Source: Patellaria atrata CBS 101060 (taxonomy: Eukaryota; Ascomycota; Dothideomycetes; Patellariales; Patellariaceae). Taken from it: a DNA stretch of 64,000 bases. Positions 1 through 9,913 of this stretch are shown here, in pieces (position 1 is the first letter of the stretch; every line of letters starts with the position of its first letter). A program made the translations under genes and the position numbers. The notes below the pieces were generated by a model. That model worked only from the letters and a program-made list of their open reading frames with translations, searched no databases and was not told the origin of the DNA. The DNA lies in NCBI GenBank assembly GCA_010093705.1, contig MU006118.1:16859-80858 (forward strand). The letters run 5' to 3'.

Positions 1-120
1 ACATTGACCAGCATGGCCAACCTGGCGTCGACGTACAGGAATCAGGGGCGGTGGAAGGAAGCCGAAGAGCTAGACGCGCAAGTGATGGAGACGAGGAAGA
101 GAGTGCTTGAAGTGCTATGA
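1..120 (+). CDS. C-terminal end of a TPR protein (5' end outside window)
   Basis: The first 40 codons form an open frame running in from the left edge and ending in TGA at 118-120. The peptide contains MANLASTYRNQGRWKEAEEL, a textbook tetratricopeptide helix pair of the kind found in fungal kinesin-light-chain-like and NLR-like (NB-ARC/NACHT-TPR) proteins. The tail ends in TRKRVLEVL. Only the last repeat is visible, so the N-terminal effector or nucleotide-binding domain cannot be named. The placement beside a transposon-rich tract fits an accessory NLR-type gene, but that is inference. Confidence 0.75.
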   Translation, partial: TLTSMANLASTYRNQGRWKEAEELDAQVMETRKRVLEVL

Positions 121-308
121 AAAGCATTACCAGGTGAAGCATGGTTAGGTCAACAAGCAAGGACGAGCTGGTTCCTTAGTCCAGCGGCAGAAGGCACACA
201 GTGCCAGTCAGCCATAGTAAAAGGATATGCCAGAGGTTGTTCAAGACCGGACGCCGGTAGAGTATTTTATTAGATGGCCAAATCCCTACAGCCTTATTTT
301 GTATCTAA
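121..308. other. Intergenic, no gene seen
   Basis: The 3' flank of the TPR gene leads directly into the diverged LTR-like sequence. I see no open frame, RNA gene or clear regulatory site. Confidence 0.4.
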
Positions 309-627
309 TGTAGTTAGTATCTATCAGACTAAAGATTCTAGTAGAGAGGATAAATAGATATTTCTCCTACTATCTCACGCTAGTCATTAACACCGTTCCT
401 TTAATATAGCTACGTAGTAGGCATACACGCTATTGTCTACTTATTCTTGTCACTATCTGGGTCTATGATCGCTTAACTTGTTGTTTTTACTCGATTGAGT
501 ACTGCTTTGACCCATGCTACGTATCGAAGATACTCGTTGTGACAATTCTCATATATTTAAACACTCGTTAGAATACGTTAGTTATCAAATAATTAAGCGA
601 CTATTTTCAGTAATCCGTAATCTCACA
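309..627 (+). mobile_element. Diverged LTR-like repeat, related to the solo LTR at 5631-5898
   Basis: This stretch aligns by eye with the solo LTR at 5631-5898, sharing blocks such as CTCCTACT, CATTCCTTTAA-like, TAGTAGG and ATTTAAAC in the same order, with about 150 bp of extra sequence in the middle. Proposed ends are TG at 309 and CA at 627. No matching target duplication is visible and the copy is strongly diverged, so it is an old relic. The ends are approximate. Confidence 0.5.
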
Positions 628-881
628 CGAGTTCTCCCATATCAATTGTGTGACTTCGTAGTGTAAATAGAACGTAGAGATCGTAAATTGATGATATCTA
701 CTACTACCTACGGTGTTGAGGAGATATAGTTAAGGAAAGAAAATATCGTGGGCCGAACGGCTCGCATATTCGTATTCCCTCGGCTGAACCTCGGGATGAC
801 TAATCACTACGAGCCAATTAACGTGCTTCGCCAGTCAGTGGGACACCCCACCAAGATCAACCCTTCATAGAATTACTCCAC
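628..881. other. AT-rich non-coding tract before the first pogo element
   Basis: There is no gene. It contains a GC-richer patch around 750-860 with GGCTCG and CGAGCC blocks that could pair. Origin unknown; probably decayed repeat. Confidence 0.3.
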
Positions 882-883
882 TA

Positions 884-2580
884 ACGTGGTTTGATCATCG
901 AGCCGGCCAGATCATCGCCACTTACCGACCACGTCGCGACCTTCAACTCTAAACCCTACTACACCGTTACAAAAACAATGTCTTCGCAAACCCGAGAAGC
1001 TAGAATCATCCTTGCCATCGAGGCTATCCAGAAAGCAAAAAATATGTCTATCTGCACTGCTGCGAAGACGTATAATGTCCCCCGAACGACCCTTACCGAT
1101 CGAATCAACGGACGCGTCGCGAGACCAAGAAATGGCCATACCGCTTTATACAACGCCGCCCAGAGCTTAAAACGCGTTTCTCTCGCGCATACGACTTCCA
1201 GCGAGCCCTCTGCGAAGATCCTAAGTTGATTGAGGACTGGTTTCTACTTGTGGCCAATATGCGTGCCAAGTATAGTATCCAAGATTGCGACTTCTATAAC
1301 TTTGATGAGACGGGCTTTATGATAGGGGTTATCTGTGCCAGTATAGTCGTTACACGTGCCGATTGACGTGGCCGAAGCAAGCAACTCCAACCAGGTAACC
1401 GGGAATGAGCGACTGCGATTGAGTACGTGGCAAGCGATGGCTTTTGCATCCCTCCATTCCTCATCGTCCAAGGCGTCAATCACTTCGCGTCTTGGTATAC
1501 GGAATGTGACCTCCCCCCTCCTTAGGTCATTAAGACGACTCCTAATGGCTGGACCGATAATGATACGGCCCTTGAATGGATTAGGCACTTCGATAAACAT
1601 ACCAGAGTCCGGCAACAAGGACTCTATCGGATGATTGTCCTTAACGGTCATGATAGCCACTCATCTGCCCAGTTTGAGAAATTCTGTAAAGCTAACAATA
1701 TTATTACCCTTTGCCTACCTGCACACTCCTCCCACCTTACCCAGCCTTTAGATGTTGGGTACTTTAGTGTATTGAAACGGCTATACGGTCGGGAACTCAA
1801 GGAATATATCAAAGCTCATATCACCCATATTACTAAGACGGAGTTCTTTATTACATTCAAAGCCGCCCACTTTAACGTAATAACGCTCCAAAATATCAAG
1901 GCTGGCTTCCGAGGTACTGGCCTAGTACCATATAACCCTTAAGTTGTAATATCGAAGCTAGATATCAAGTTACGGACACTAACACCTACTAGCTCCCCAC
2001 TCCCTAAGGCTGACCTATGGGTCTCTCAGACGCCATATAACCCAATAGAGGCCATTTCACAGTCCGAATATATACGAGGTCGAATCTCTAGGCATCAAGG
2101 AAGCTCTCCAACTCATATATTTTCGGCGATATCAAAATTAGCGAAAGGTACGGAGCTGATTGCCCACGAGATGACCCTTTTAGGTAACCGGGTACATACC
2201 CTTGAAAAGGCTAACGAGACCCTTTCAAAACGACGAAGAGCTAAAAAGACGCGCGTACGAGTTTGAGGTGCACTTACTATAGAGGATGCACAGGATCTAA
2301 TTACTCAGAAGGACGCTGGTCGACAGAAATCAGGTGAGAAGTTAGTGGAAGGAGGTGATAGAGAGACTGGACCGTCGACTTTACGGCATTATAGGGAGTG
2401 CGGTAAGAGTGGGCATAATATACGAACCTGCTAGGAGGTTAAGGAGACGTTAGATAAAGTCAGTTTAATTGATTATAATTTGTTTTAAAATATTGGGGTT
2501 GCGTAATTGAATTAGGAAGTTGCAGCGTGGTCGGAAAGTGGCCGACTCGATAATCTAGCCGGCTCGATAATCAACCACGT
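884..2580 (+). mobile_element. pogo/Fot1-type DNA transposon, decayed, with TIRs and TA duplications
   Basis: The element is bounded by imperfect terminal inverted repeats of about 50 bp that begin ACGTGGTT and end AACCACGT. TA dinucleotides at 882-883 and 2581-2582 match the target duplication of the Tc1/mariner-pogo superfamily. The total of 1697 bp is normal for a Fot1-like element. Inside is a forward transposase relic: a psq-type helix-turn-helix from the ATG at 978 (SSQTREARIILAIEAIQKAK), the first catalytic block NFDETGFMIG near 1300, the second-Asp block at 1631-1670 where the expected LDGH reads LNGH, and QPLDVG near 1750. A C-terminal zinc-knuckle-like CGKSGHNIRTC lies near 2400; its expected first Cys reads Tyr. 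Several frame changes and stops break the gene, so it is not autonomous. Confidence 0.88.
978..2270 (+). pseudogene. pogo/Fot1 transposase pseudogene
   Basis: The reading frame shifts at least twice between the N-terminal helix-turn-helix (978-1229) and the DDE catalytic core (about 1290-1940). After the core block that ends with GLVPYNP there is a stop, and coding similarity continues weakly to about 2430. The family normally uses an Asp-Asp-Asp triad; here the second Asp codon reads Asn, a G-to-A change. This matches C-to-T mutation on the other strand, as in RIP. The protein cannot be active. Confidence 0.8.
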
Positions 2581-2701
2581 TACAACAAAACATATTCAAA
2601 TAAAATTATGCTTAGGAGCTACTTGAGACACTAGTGCATTGACGCCCTATATGGCCTTGGATATGGTAGTTAGAGCACGTTGGTGGTGCTCGCTATCGCG
2701 T

Positions 2702-4226
2702 CTAACTAGCCCGGTTCTGGTCGGCCTCCTGCTCCATATTTTCTAACTCCTCAGCTATGAGCTGGGCCTGCTGAGCCTGTAGAGCCCCTCCATGCGCGAT
2801 ATACCTTCGGCGGTGCTGTTGCTTCCGTTTTCGACGTTGATATTCCGTACAAAGCCCTAAATTCTCCTTTGCAAGTATGGTAGCGGAATGCATCGCCATC
2901 TGGCATCCTTTAACAAGTTGATTGATTGCTCGGCTAGTAGGGCTCTGTGACTGGTGCCGAAGGATGTCCCGTATAAGCTTTTCCTACTGCTCTAGCTGGG
3001 CAGTAGTATGTGGTGTTTCTAGAGTCCATTGAGGTGCTTCCCTTTCAGCCGTGCCTAGTGGAGTCAGAGTCTTCGTGATTGGAAGTGACGATATGACGTG
3101 CTCAGGGTCGTATAGCACTAGGCCCGTAGCAAGAGATCCGCTTCTAATATTCTAATCTATAAAGATAGATAGCCGTACCTTAGTATATATTGCTAGGAAG
3201 TCTTCTTTATCAATATAGTGGACTCTATGACGGGCGAGCTCTTAAACCTCGTGACCGTACGCAACCTTTAGAGGGGAGTAGCAGCTTACATCAAGCGGCT
3301 AAAGACGATGTGACGTATACGACGGCATGCAGAGGGTAATAATCTTATTTTCCATACAGTATTGGTCAAATTTAGGCGTTGCGTGGCTACTATGACCGTC
3401 AAGTATAAGTAGACGGTAGACCCCCTTTATATAAGACTTTGTATAGTTGTCAAAGTGCTTAATCCATTCGAATCCTAGTTTATCTGTTGTCCAGCCATTA
3501 TCGCTAACAGCGAGCATCTAGTCACCGGGTAGACCCTGATACTAGCTTGACTAGTGGAGCTTTCCTGGAAGGATAACGAAGGGCGGAATTGCCCACCCGG
3601 TGGCATTAACACATTCAATCACCGTTGACCATTCGCGATTGCCTGGTTGTATGAGAATTGCTCGGCCTATAGTATCAGAGCTTGTAACGACTTTTGATGT
3701 CGCAGATACACCCATCATAAATCCAGTCTCGTCAAAGTTGTGGCTATCTTCGTCTAGGATGCTATACTTCTGGCGCGTCGCGTTTACACGCCCATACCAC
3801 TCGCGAAATATGTCTCGATCTTCGCATTTCGCGCGTTGAGAATGGAACTTTCTATTCCATTTTGTCCGTAGGTCTGGCTGGTTGTTGATAAAGCGGCATA
3901 TCCAGTTCTTACCAACGGGTGTGGGAGGAGGATTCTGGCCGCGTGCCGCGAGTATATGGTCTGCCATTCGTCGTACGTCGATGATATGGGGCGGAAATCC
4001 GCGTCGGTCGAGATCTAGGGCCCATTCTACGAGTGCCTGCTGCTTAGATAGCTGTAGCTTTCGTTTTTGCGAATTAGACACGCACTGAGGTGTTATACCA
4101 TGTACGCGACGATGGAGAGTAGACTTTGGAACATCGTACAATCCAGCGGCCTTCCGGACACTTGAAATTCTGTATTCTTGAAGCGACTTAGTAGTAATAA
4201 GTAACCTACCTTCTTGCCGGAGCTTC
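2702..4226 (-). mobile_element. Second pogo/Fot1-type transposase, reverse, RIP-like stops
   Basis: Read in reverse from about 4226, the protein has a psq helix-turn-helix (ISSVRKAAGLYDVPKSTLHR), a CENP-B/Tc5-type DNA-binding region (RRMADHILAARG, WICRFINNQPDLRTKW), the first catalytic Asp in NFDETGFMMG, the second in LILDGHSSH near 3390, and the third in PLDVS just after 3300. It ends with a charged, Gln-rich C-terminus at 2702. The frame is interrupted by TAG codons where the family has Trp or Gln: 3551-3553, 3542-3544, 3518-3520 and just before PLDVS. These are CAG-to-TAG or TGG-to-TAG changes. Terminal inverted repeats were not found by eye. It lies immediately beyond the right TA of the first element. 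Confidence 0.82.
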
Positions 4227-4248
4227 TAGAGGTTCTATGTTAGTGGCG

Positions 4249-4263
4249 TTAGGGTTAGGGTTA
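4249..4263 (+). repeat. Interstitial telomere-like repeat, TTAGGG x2.5
   Basis: The sequence TTAGGGTTAGGGTTA occurs once, just outside the 5' end of the second transposase. TTAGGG is the telomere unit of most filamentous ascomycetes. Two and a half units can occur by chance or derive from telomerase-mediated break repair; neither is shown here. Confidence 0.6.
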
Positions 4264-4289
4264 AGCCTCTAAAGGGTCCAAAAAGGAAA

Positions 4290-4900
4290 GCTTAAAAGCG
4301 TCAAAAAATACTGAAAATCCGGAGGGTATTAACTAGGCCGCTGCCGAGGCGTAGATCGACCTTTCTACCCAGCAATCTGTCGTAGAGGAAGACCAACTCT
4401 CATTCTCAAGTGGACGAGATGAAGTTGATGATGATATTGTACTTTTGACTCAACAGCATGAGCCTGAGCCTAAAGCTGTCAAGTTTACGTTCAGTTATAA
4501 GGCCGTAAGCGGAAAGGAAAACCTCCCGGGTTCCTTTACTATTGTTCGAGATACAGAGACATTTTTATTATGGAGTTAGACCGATTACAAAGGCGAGTAG
4601 TTGAAAAGACCTACCCACGAGAATGGCATGTTCTCAAGCTTGAGGCGACAGCCAGCTACGAGAAGATGAGAGTGTCTGATACTCAGACTTTTGAAGTTGA
4701 GAGCAGCCCTGATCTAGAGGAACTGATGGGTTTGTTAAAACTGTGGCGATCCAACTGGCCAAACCGTGCCTTGACGCTTGATTCCGTCTTACATGTTGAG
4801 GAGATTGAAGATAGTAGGTCAGAACCTGAGCCTGGGCCTAAGCCCCAGCCGCAATCTGGTCGTAGTAAAACACCGCGGAAGTCAGCGACTCAGCAACAGT
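4290..4900 (+). pseudogene. Degenerate coding remnant, function unknown
   Basis: A forward frame reads through about 4300-4560 with two stops near its start, then a one-base frame change leads into an open segment from 4570. Peptides such as SFSSGRDEVDDD, FTFSYKAVSGKENLPG, EKTYPREWHVLKLEATASY and LLKLWRSNWPNRALTLD look like real protein. The C-terminal part is acidic and Pro/Gln-rich. From memory it resembles the N-terminal part of a large, repetitive family of uncharacterised fungal proteins often seen beside transposons, but I cannot confirm that. It lies between two reverse pogo elements and may have been carried or truncated by them. Confidence 0.4.
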
Positions 4901-4904
4901 TAGC

Positions 4905-6590
4905 TAGCACCGTAGAGTATCTTCCAGGCCTTTGAGGCGAAATTTAAGCAGTTGGTTCTCGTTAATAGCTATTAGTATCGTATCTGTCAACTGCTAAGTT
5001 CTTAAGTCAAGGGCAGGCCTAACCACTTCCTTCAGGCGCCGTTTTATAGTCCTCCAGTTACTTGTGCTTACTGTTGACTCGTCTGATGACGATTCCTCGT
5101 GAACTAGAGTGGCTGGAAGGTCTATATCTGTGAATATCTTAAGTATAGTAGTTGGATTGAAGGGTTGTATGCCTGTTTTTGAGAAACCACTAAGGATATT
5201 CCTTGAAGTAAAGGCTTTCTTGAACGCAGGGAGGAATAACCGAAGAAAATCTCTTTTTGTAACGTTATATCTACCCTCACTCCTACTCTTGAGTAAATCA
5301 AGCTCCTGTCTGTAGTACGTAGCTAGAGGAGAAAAGAGAGATACATCAAGGGGTTAGAGCCTGTGGGTGGAATGAGCGGGGAAGTTTGCGAGTATAATAC
5401 GATGATTGATACAATAGTTGATAAATGGAAGAGTTAGGTGAGATCCGTGGCCATCAACGAGTAGTAATCTCCAGTCACGCCCGTTTCTAGCTTTTGCTTT
5501 TGTCTGAGGCTCAAAAACGTTGGTTAACCACTCCATTCCAAGCTGATTATTTGTCCAGCCAGTGGGGGAGGAAGCAAAAGAATACTCGTCAACTAGGGGC
5601 TTATAATCTTGGAACCACGTATCTTGGAGATGTTGAAGTATGGGTCCCCTGTTAGACTGAAGATCTTGGTGGAAAGGATAATCAAGTATATCTCCTACTG
5701 CCTTACGTTAGTTGTTAGCATCATTCCTTTAACACAGCTGCCTAGTAGGTATCAACCCTGTTGCCTGCATGTTCGCAGTTGCCTAGTAGGCATAAACGCT
5801 GTTACCTGCATGTTCTCATGTATTTAAACGCTCTTTAGAACAGTCATTAAAGAAGGGAGCGATTATCTTGATCATTTTTAGCACCCTTACGTCTGACAGG
5901 AGATCTCCCGATACGGCTTCATAGATCAGGGCAGGTGGAAGGGCAGTTCCGTCAGCATATATAGTAGCAACGAGTGTAATCCACTCTCTACTACCGTCTT
6001 GGATAACGTGCTTTAACCTCCTTGATTCCCACGCTGCTTTTGAGAAATATCTCCACTATTTTCCTAAAACTCCGATCATGAAGCCCTTCTCGTCCATATT
6101 ATAGAAGTTGTATTTTTGGATATTGTATTGCTTAATCTTCGCGCTTAAGATGTTATAGAATGTATTCCAGTGCTTTTCTGACTCAGCTGACTTTCGTACG
6201 ACGTCTATGGGGGTCAGATAGGCCGATTTTAATGCCCCAAGGTTGCCCTGGATCCAGCGGCTTGGCCATGAAAGTGACAGTAGCTTGCCTGCTATTACGC
6301 CTGCGTAGATTCGTACCATTGCTGGAGTAGGCGCTAGACCACGGATAGAAACGTCATTTATATAATTGACGAGAAGCCTGCTCTGGATATTATTAAGAAA
6401 TTGCTGATTTTCGTATACGGTATCCCTAGACTGTGTTTTATTCCTAAGCGCCTTGACAGCGTGGTACAATTAACTCCATATTCTTTAGTAATCCGAGTAA
6501 TATTTGGATCATCTGAGATACGTAATGCAGCAAGCGCCTCGTCAATTGGAGCCATATTGGTGGAGATATTTAATTTTGAAGTAACCATAT
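4905..6590 (-). mobile_element. Third pogo/Fot1-type transposon, reverse, split by a solo LTR
   Basis: In reverse order the relic shows an N-terminal helix-turn-helix (APIDEALAALRISDDPNITR, near 6560-6500), a Tc5/CENP-B DNA-binding region (LVNYINDVSIRGLAPTPAMV), the first catalytic block YNMDEKGFMIGV near 6065-6110, then PPALIYEAVSGDL. The frame resumes beyond the inserted LTR with LQDTWFQDYKPLVDEY and WTNNQLGMEWL. The second-Asp block LLLVDGHGSH lies near 5450-5470, and PLDVSLF near 5345. A C-terminal NENQLLKFRLKGLEDTL at about 4910-4960 matches the usual pogo tail. A TAA replaces the CAA expected before PLDV. Terminal repeats were not identified. Confidence 0.78.
5631..5898 (+). mobile_element. 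Solo LTR inserted in the third pogo element
   Basis: A 268-bp sequence beginning TGTTGAAG and ending CTGACA is flanked by the five-base duplication GGAGA (5626-5630 and 5899-5903). It interrupts the pogo transposase exactly between the SGDL and LQDTW motifs, which are adjacent in the family. TG...CA ends, short length and a 5-bp target duplication identify a solo LTR of an LTR retrotransposon; the TGTTG start is common in Ty1/copia-like elements, but the superfamily is not proven. No internal region is present. It is younger than the pogo copy it entered and less degraded than its relative at 309-627. Confidence 0.85.
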
Positions 6591-6799
6591 AGCTTTGTGG
6601 GAATGCCGTGCAACAGCCGATCCGTGCACGACACCGCACAGACTTCTATCAGATTAGTAACCCTGGTTACACTGATGCCATAGTCCGTGGCGAAATAAGC
6701 AAGTAGCAAGTTAATCCTAGTTACCAATACTCTAACACATGAACGTCTTGTTGAAATAAAACTTCTTCCGAAACTGATAGCCCAAAGGGGATTTTTAAG

Positions 6800-8390
6800 T
6801 TAAGACAGGCAATCCACGGTTTATCAACTTTACCCTTCAAGTTTCCGGAAGGTCAAGGGAATGTCGACAAATATATCCATGGCCAATCTAAATAGTGTGC
6901 TATGGGGTGCGAAATATGGAAACATTTATAGACTATGGTCCGGTTTTAAGGGAGAAGTGTAGCTTCTCTCCGATCCTTTTATCTTTGCGGCTAATGAACA
7001 AGTTGAAGCAGTTTTTAGAGACTCGCACTTACATTACAAACCCCCCCGCGGACAAGCTCCTTGGATCTTGTGTTGGGCTTATCAATGGTCAGGACTGGAG
7101 ACTCATGTAAAGCATTCGAACAGCCCTTCCGACATCGAGATGTTGAGCTCTAGTGAAATTGAGGGTCACGTAAGGTGGCTGGATATCAGATGGTTGGGGA
7201 CCAGGATAAGTAAGACGGTTGAGCAGGCAATACTATAAGATAGCACAGGCACGCACTCCAGATAGTTGACAATCAATGAACACTCTTACCCTTCTATCTA
7301 CTACCTTAGCTCATACCTATGTGTATTTCATCAAGCTCCAATTTTGTCATATCAGATCTCTGATCCGGAAGTATCTAGCGTCTTTAGACCTATCTAGATC
7401 GGGACTTGACCCAGGAGAGGATCTGAAGTTTCTTCCTCTTCTTATAATAGCCAAGATTATGTATGGACACCTGGACCAAGATATGGAGCGCCAACTACTA
7501 GCACTAGTTCCTGAAAGAGAAGAAGTCTTCAATACCGTGATGAGGGGTGGACTTGCTCGTTTCTATCTCTAAGTCTTTGTCACTGGGCCGAAGCAGGCAA
7601 CTCCGGTGCTTCAAGGCCAAATGGGCTGCTGGAAATGATGAAGTATTTGTAAAAGTTCAAGCCGAATCAGTAAGATTGAAAAAGGGGGATAACAGGGTAC
7701 CAGTAATTGTTCTGTATAAATCCATGAACTGTAGAAACATGACGAAGGAGCAACTACTACAAACACTCGATGAGATACTCTTCACTAACTTAGATGTGAC
7801 AATGAGCAGCATCTCACGGAGTCTAGTCTTCTTTGCCCCTCATCCCGAATGCCAGGATCGAGTTCAACGAGAACTAAACACTACAGCTGTTGCAAGACAA
7901 AGAGATATAGTATCTAAGCCGGAATCTGAGCTATTCAGGGCTTGTATACTGTCTTCGACCACGTTTATACCTTCTTGCATATTCGAGTCCTCTCAACTCC
8001 ATCCAATCGCAGCTTTTACTGTTCCCCAAGCCACTCCTACAGCCCGAGTCATTTCGAACCACTCAATTCTCCTCGGTACGAGACTTCATCGTGGATTCTC
8101 ATTCTCTCAACATACGCAATGAATTTTGGAAATTAGATAACACTAAGAACCGCCCCGATAGATGATTGACGAATAACAAAGTGCGAGAAACAAGATACCG
8201 GTACTGGCGCTTTGGATTCGGACCGAGGCAGTGTCTGGGTAAATTCGTTGTAGATGTGATTATAAAGCTAATTCTAGTTAAGTTGCTTATAAACTAGTTC
8301 TTAGTTTCACAAATCAAGACGACGAAGAGTGTAAATGGGATAAAGATTCGTAGATCCACGATCCACAGATGCGTTTAAAGTGTACGAGGC
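6800..8390 (+). pseudogene. Cytochrome P450 pseudogene
   Basis: P450 blocks appear in order across all frames: PEGQGNVDKYIHGQS (about 6835), a beta-region with WGAKYGNIYRLWSG (about 6900), GSCVGLINGQDWRLM (7066-7110), FRHRE-like and WLDIRWLGTR (7130-7210), MRGGLARFYL (7540-7572), the I-helix region LLQTLDEILFTNLDVT (about 7755-7800), ESSQLHPIAAFTVPQ (the ExxR motif, with Gln for Arg), and the haem loop FGFGPRQCLGK (8211-8243). These are microsomal, secondary-metabolism-type P450 features. Frameshifts and stops separate the blocks and the N-terminal membrane anchor is not seen, so this is a dead gene. The specific family and substrate cannot be told. Confidence 0.82.
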
Positions 8391-8423
8391 AAGAAAGTGC
8401 TGAAAAATTTCAGTCATGGGTAT

Positions 8424-8940
8424 CTTTATATTCGGCATACCACGGCCTCCGAAACCGCATGAAGCAGCTCACGCCCCATACATTCATTCGCTTCACCATG
8501 TTCCTTTCCGTAGAATGCTTGTCCTAAGAGTGGTATCCAAACAAACTCACCGAAGGCTATATATCGTGTAACTTTAACCATTCATGAGGCTCTTCTATAT
8601 ACCACCTGCTCTTCTTGTACTTCATACCCGGCTTGGATATGTCTTCAAGTGGAGCAAGCATTGCAATCACAAGGGGATCGACGGCGGGGGAGTTGCGTGC
8701 CAAGTTGCTTTCGCGACCAATAACGTCAAAGCGTGCTTCTTCGTTGTGGTCAGGGTCGAGAAGTACAAAGATTCGATCAACTACATCGACTTCACTTTGA
8801 GGATACAACTCTGCAAGTAATATAAACATATACAGTGGTGCGTTTGAAAGAGCGAATACGTGCATATGTATGCAAATCAACCGTCCTTCAGGAAGGTGTC
8901 TGAAGCCGTCCGGTAGACTTTTTAACTCACAATATCCATG
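8424..8940 (-). pseudogene. Unknown coding remnant, reverse
   Basis: Reverse frames give protein-like sequence: LKSLPDGFRHLPEGRLICIH, then LAELYPQSEVDVVDRIFVLL, ARFDVIGRESNLARNSPAVD, and KKSRWYIEEPHEWLKLHDI ending in a stop at 8557. A shifted frame then continues with FGEFVWIPLLGQAFYGKEHG and ELLHAVSEAVV. Either an intron or a frameshift joins the parts. There is no recognisable domain. It lies between a dead P450 and the phospholipase gene, so decay is likely. It could also be a small lineage-specific gene. Confidence 0.35.
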
Positions 8941-9087
8941 CTACTTACTCGAAGAGAGATTTATAAACCCCATAATCGTCCTTCAGAATGGTCAAAGTTT
9001 TCTATCAGCAACCCTCAATTTCAAAGGGGTCTCCACTGTCTTCATTTGCCATCACATTCAGTGAGCAACAGATATCCCCATTCCAAC

Positions 9088-9618
9088 ATGAAGCTCCTCA
9101 CCTTCTCCCTCTTATCCTCCCTTATCCTCAGCGTCTCAGCTCTCCCATCTTCCACCACCCCTAGCTCTAAACGTCAAACGGCAACACTCAACGCGGCTAC
9201 CGACAGACTCCTCTTTTCTTCCACTATGTCGCAATTCCAGGCCGCACGAAATGCACGAAATCCCTCTGGTCTAGATTGGACTAGCGATGGCTGCTCCTCT
9301 TCTCCTGATAATCCCCTCGGGTTCAACTTCGTCCCAAGCTGCCAGCGTCATGACTTCGGTTATCGTAATTATAAAAGACAGAACCGGTTCGAAGCGGGGA
9401 AAGCGAGAATTGATTCGAACTTCCGCAACGACATGTACGACCAATGTACAAGAGAGAGTCCTTCAAGTGCTTGCAGAGTTGTCGCTGACATTTACTACAA
9501 TGCGGTGAAGAATTTCGGCGGAAGGGAAATCCCAGAGGAGATGACAGAGGAGGACGTGGAGAAGAAGTTCGTGGAGGCAGTTTTGGCCGGAAAGTTGGAA
9601 GAACACATGAAGAATTGA
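9088..9618 (+). CDS. Secreted fungal phospholipase A2
   Basis: The 176-residue product begins with a clear signal peptide (cleavage likely after ALPSS-preceding Ala18), followed by a short Ser/Thr/Pro pro-region ending in Lys28-Arg29, a typical Kex2 site. The mature part carries DGCSSSPDNPLGFNFVPSCQ and the catalytic HD pair His88-Asp89, with Cys69 and Cys85 placed for a disulfide and two more Cys in the C-terminal helices. This is the small prokaryotic/fungal phospholipase A2 fold (Pfam PF09056), which hydrolyses the sn-2 ester of phospholipids with calcium. The frame is intact and intronless. The ATG at 9088 is chosen because it gives the signal peptide; the frame is open upstream without a better start. 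Neighbours are decayed, so this looks like a retained accessory gene. Confidence 0.85.
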   Translation: MKLLTFSLLSSLILSVSALPSSTTPSSKRQTATLNAATDRLLFSSTMSQFQAARNARNPSGLDWTSDGCSSSPDNPLGFNFVPSCQRHDFGYRNYKRQNRFEAGKARIDSNFRNDMYDQCTRESPSSACRVVADIYYNAVKNFGGREIPEEMTEEDVEKKFVEAVLAGKLEEHMKN

Positions 9619-9913
9619 GGGACATTTTTGATTTCTTCTTTGTCTCGGGAAATTTCTGCAGTTATGTTGTCCATTCCTCCGTTATTTCCAGAAATACTAT
9701 TCAATTCTATCTGGCTCGAGGAGCTGCGTGATATGCCATTCTCCAACATATACCCTCGGAACCACAAGCTCAACTCCCTATCTCAGTCTTTGTTCACAAA
9801 TATCATGTCCAGTCTTATAGAGTTAGGTAAAATATGTAAGGGGAAGCACCCCTATATCATACTATTTGGCCAACTTGAAATTATCTATAAGTCTACCGGA
9901 ATCATACCAGCAG

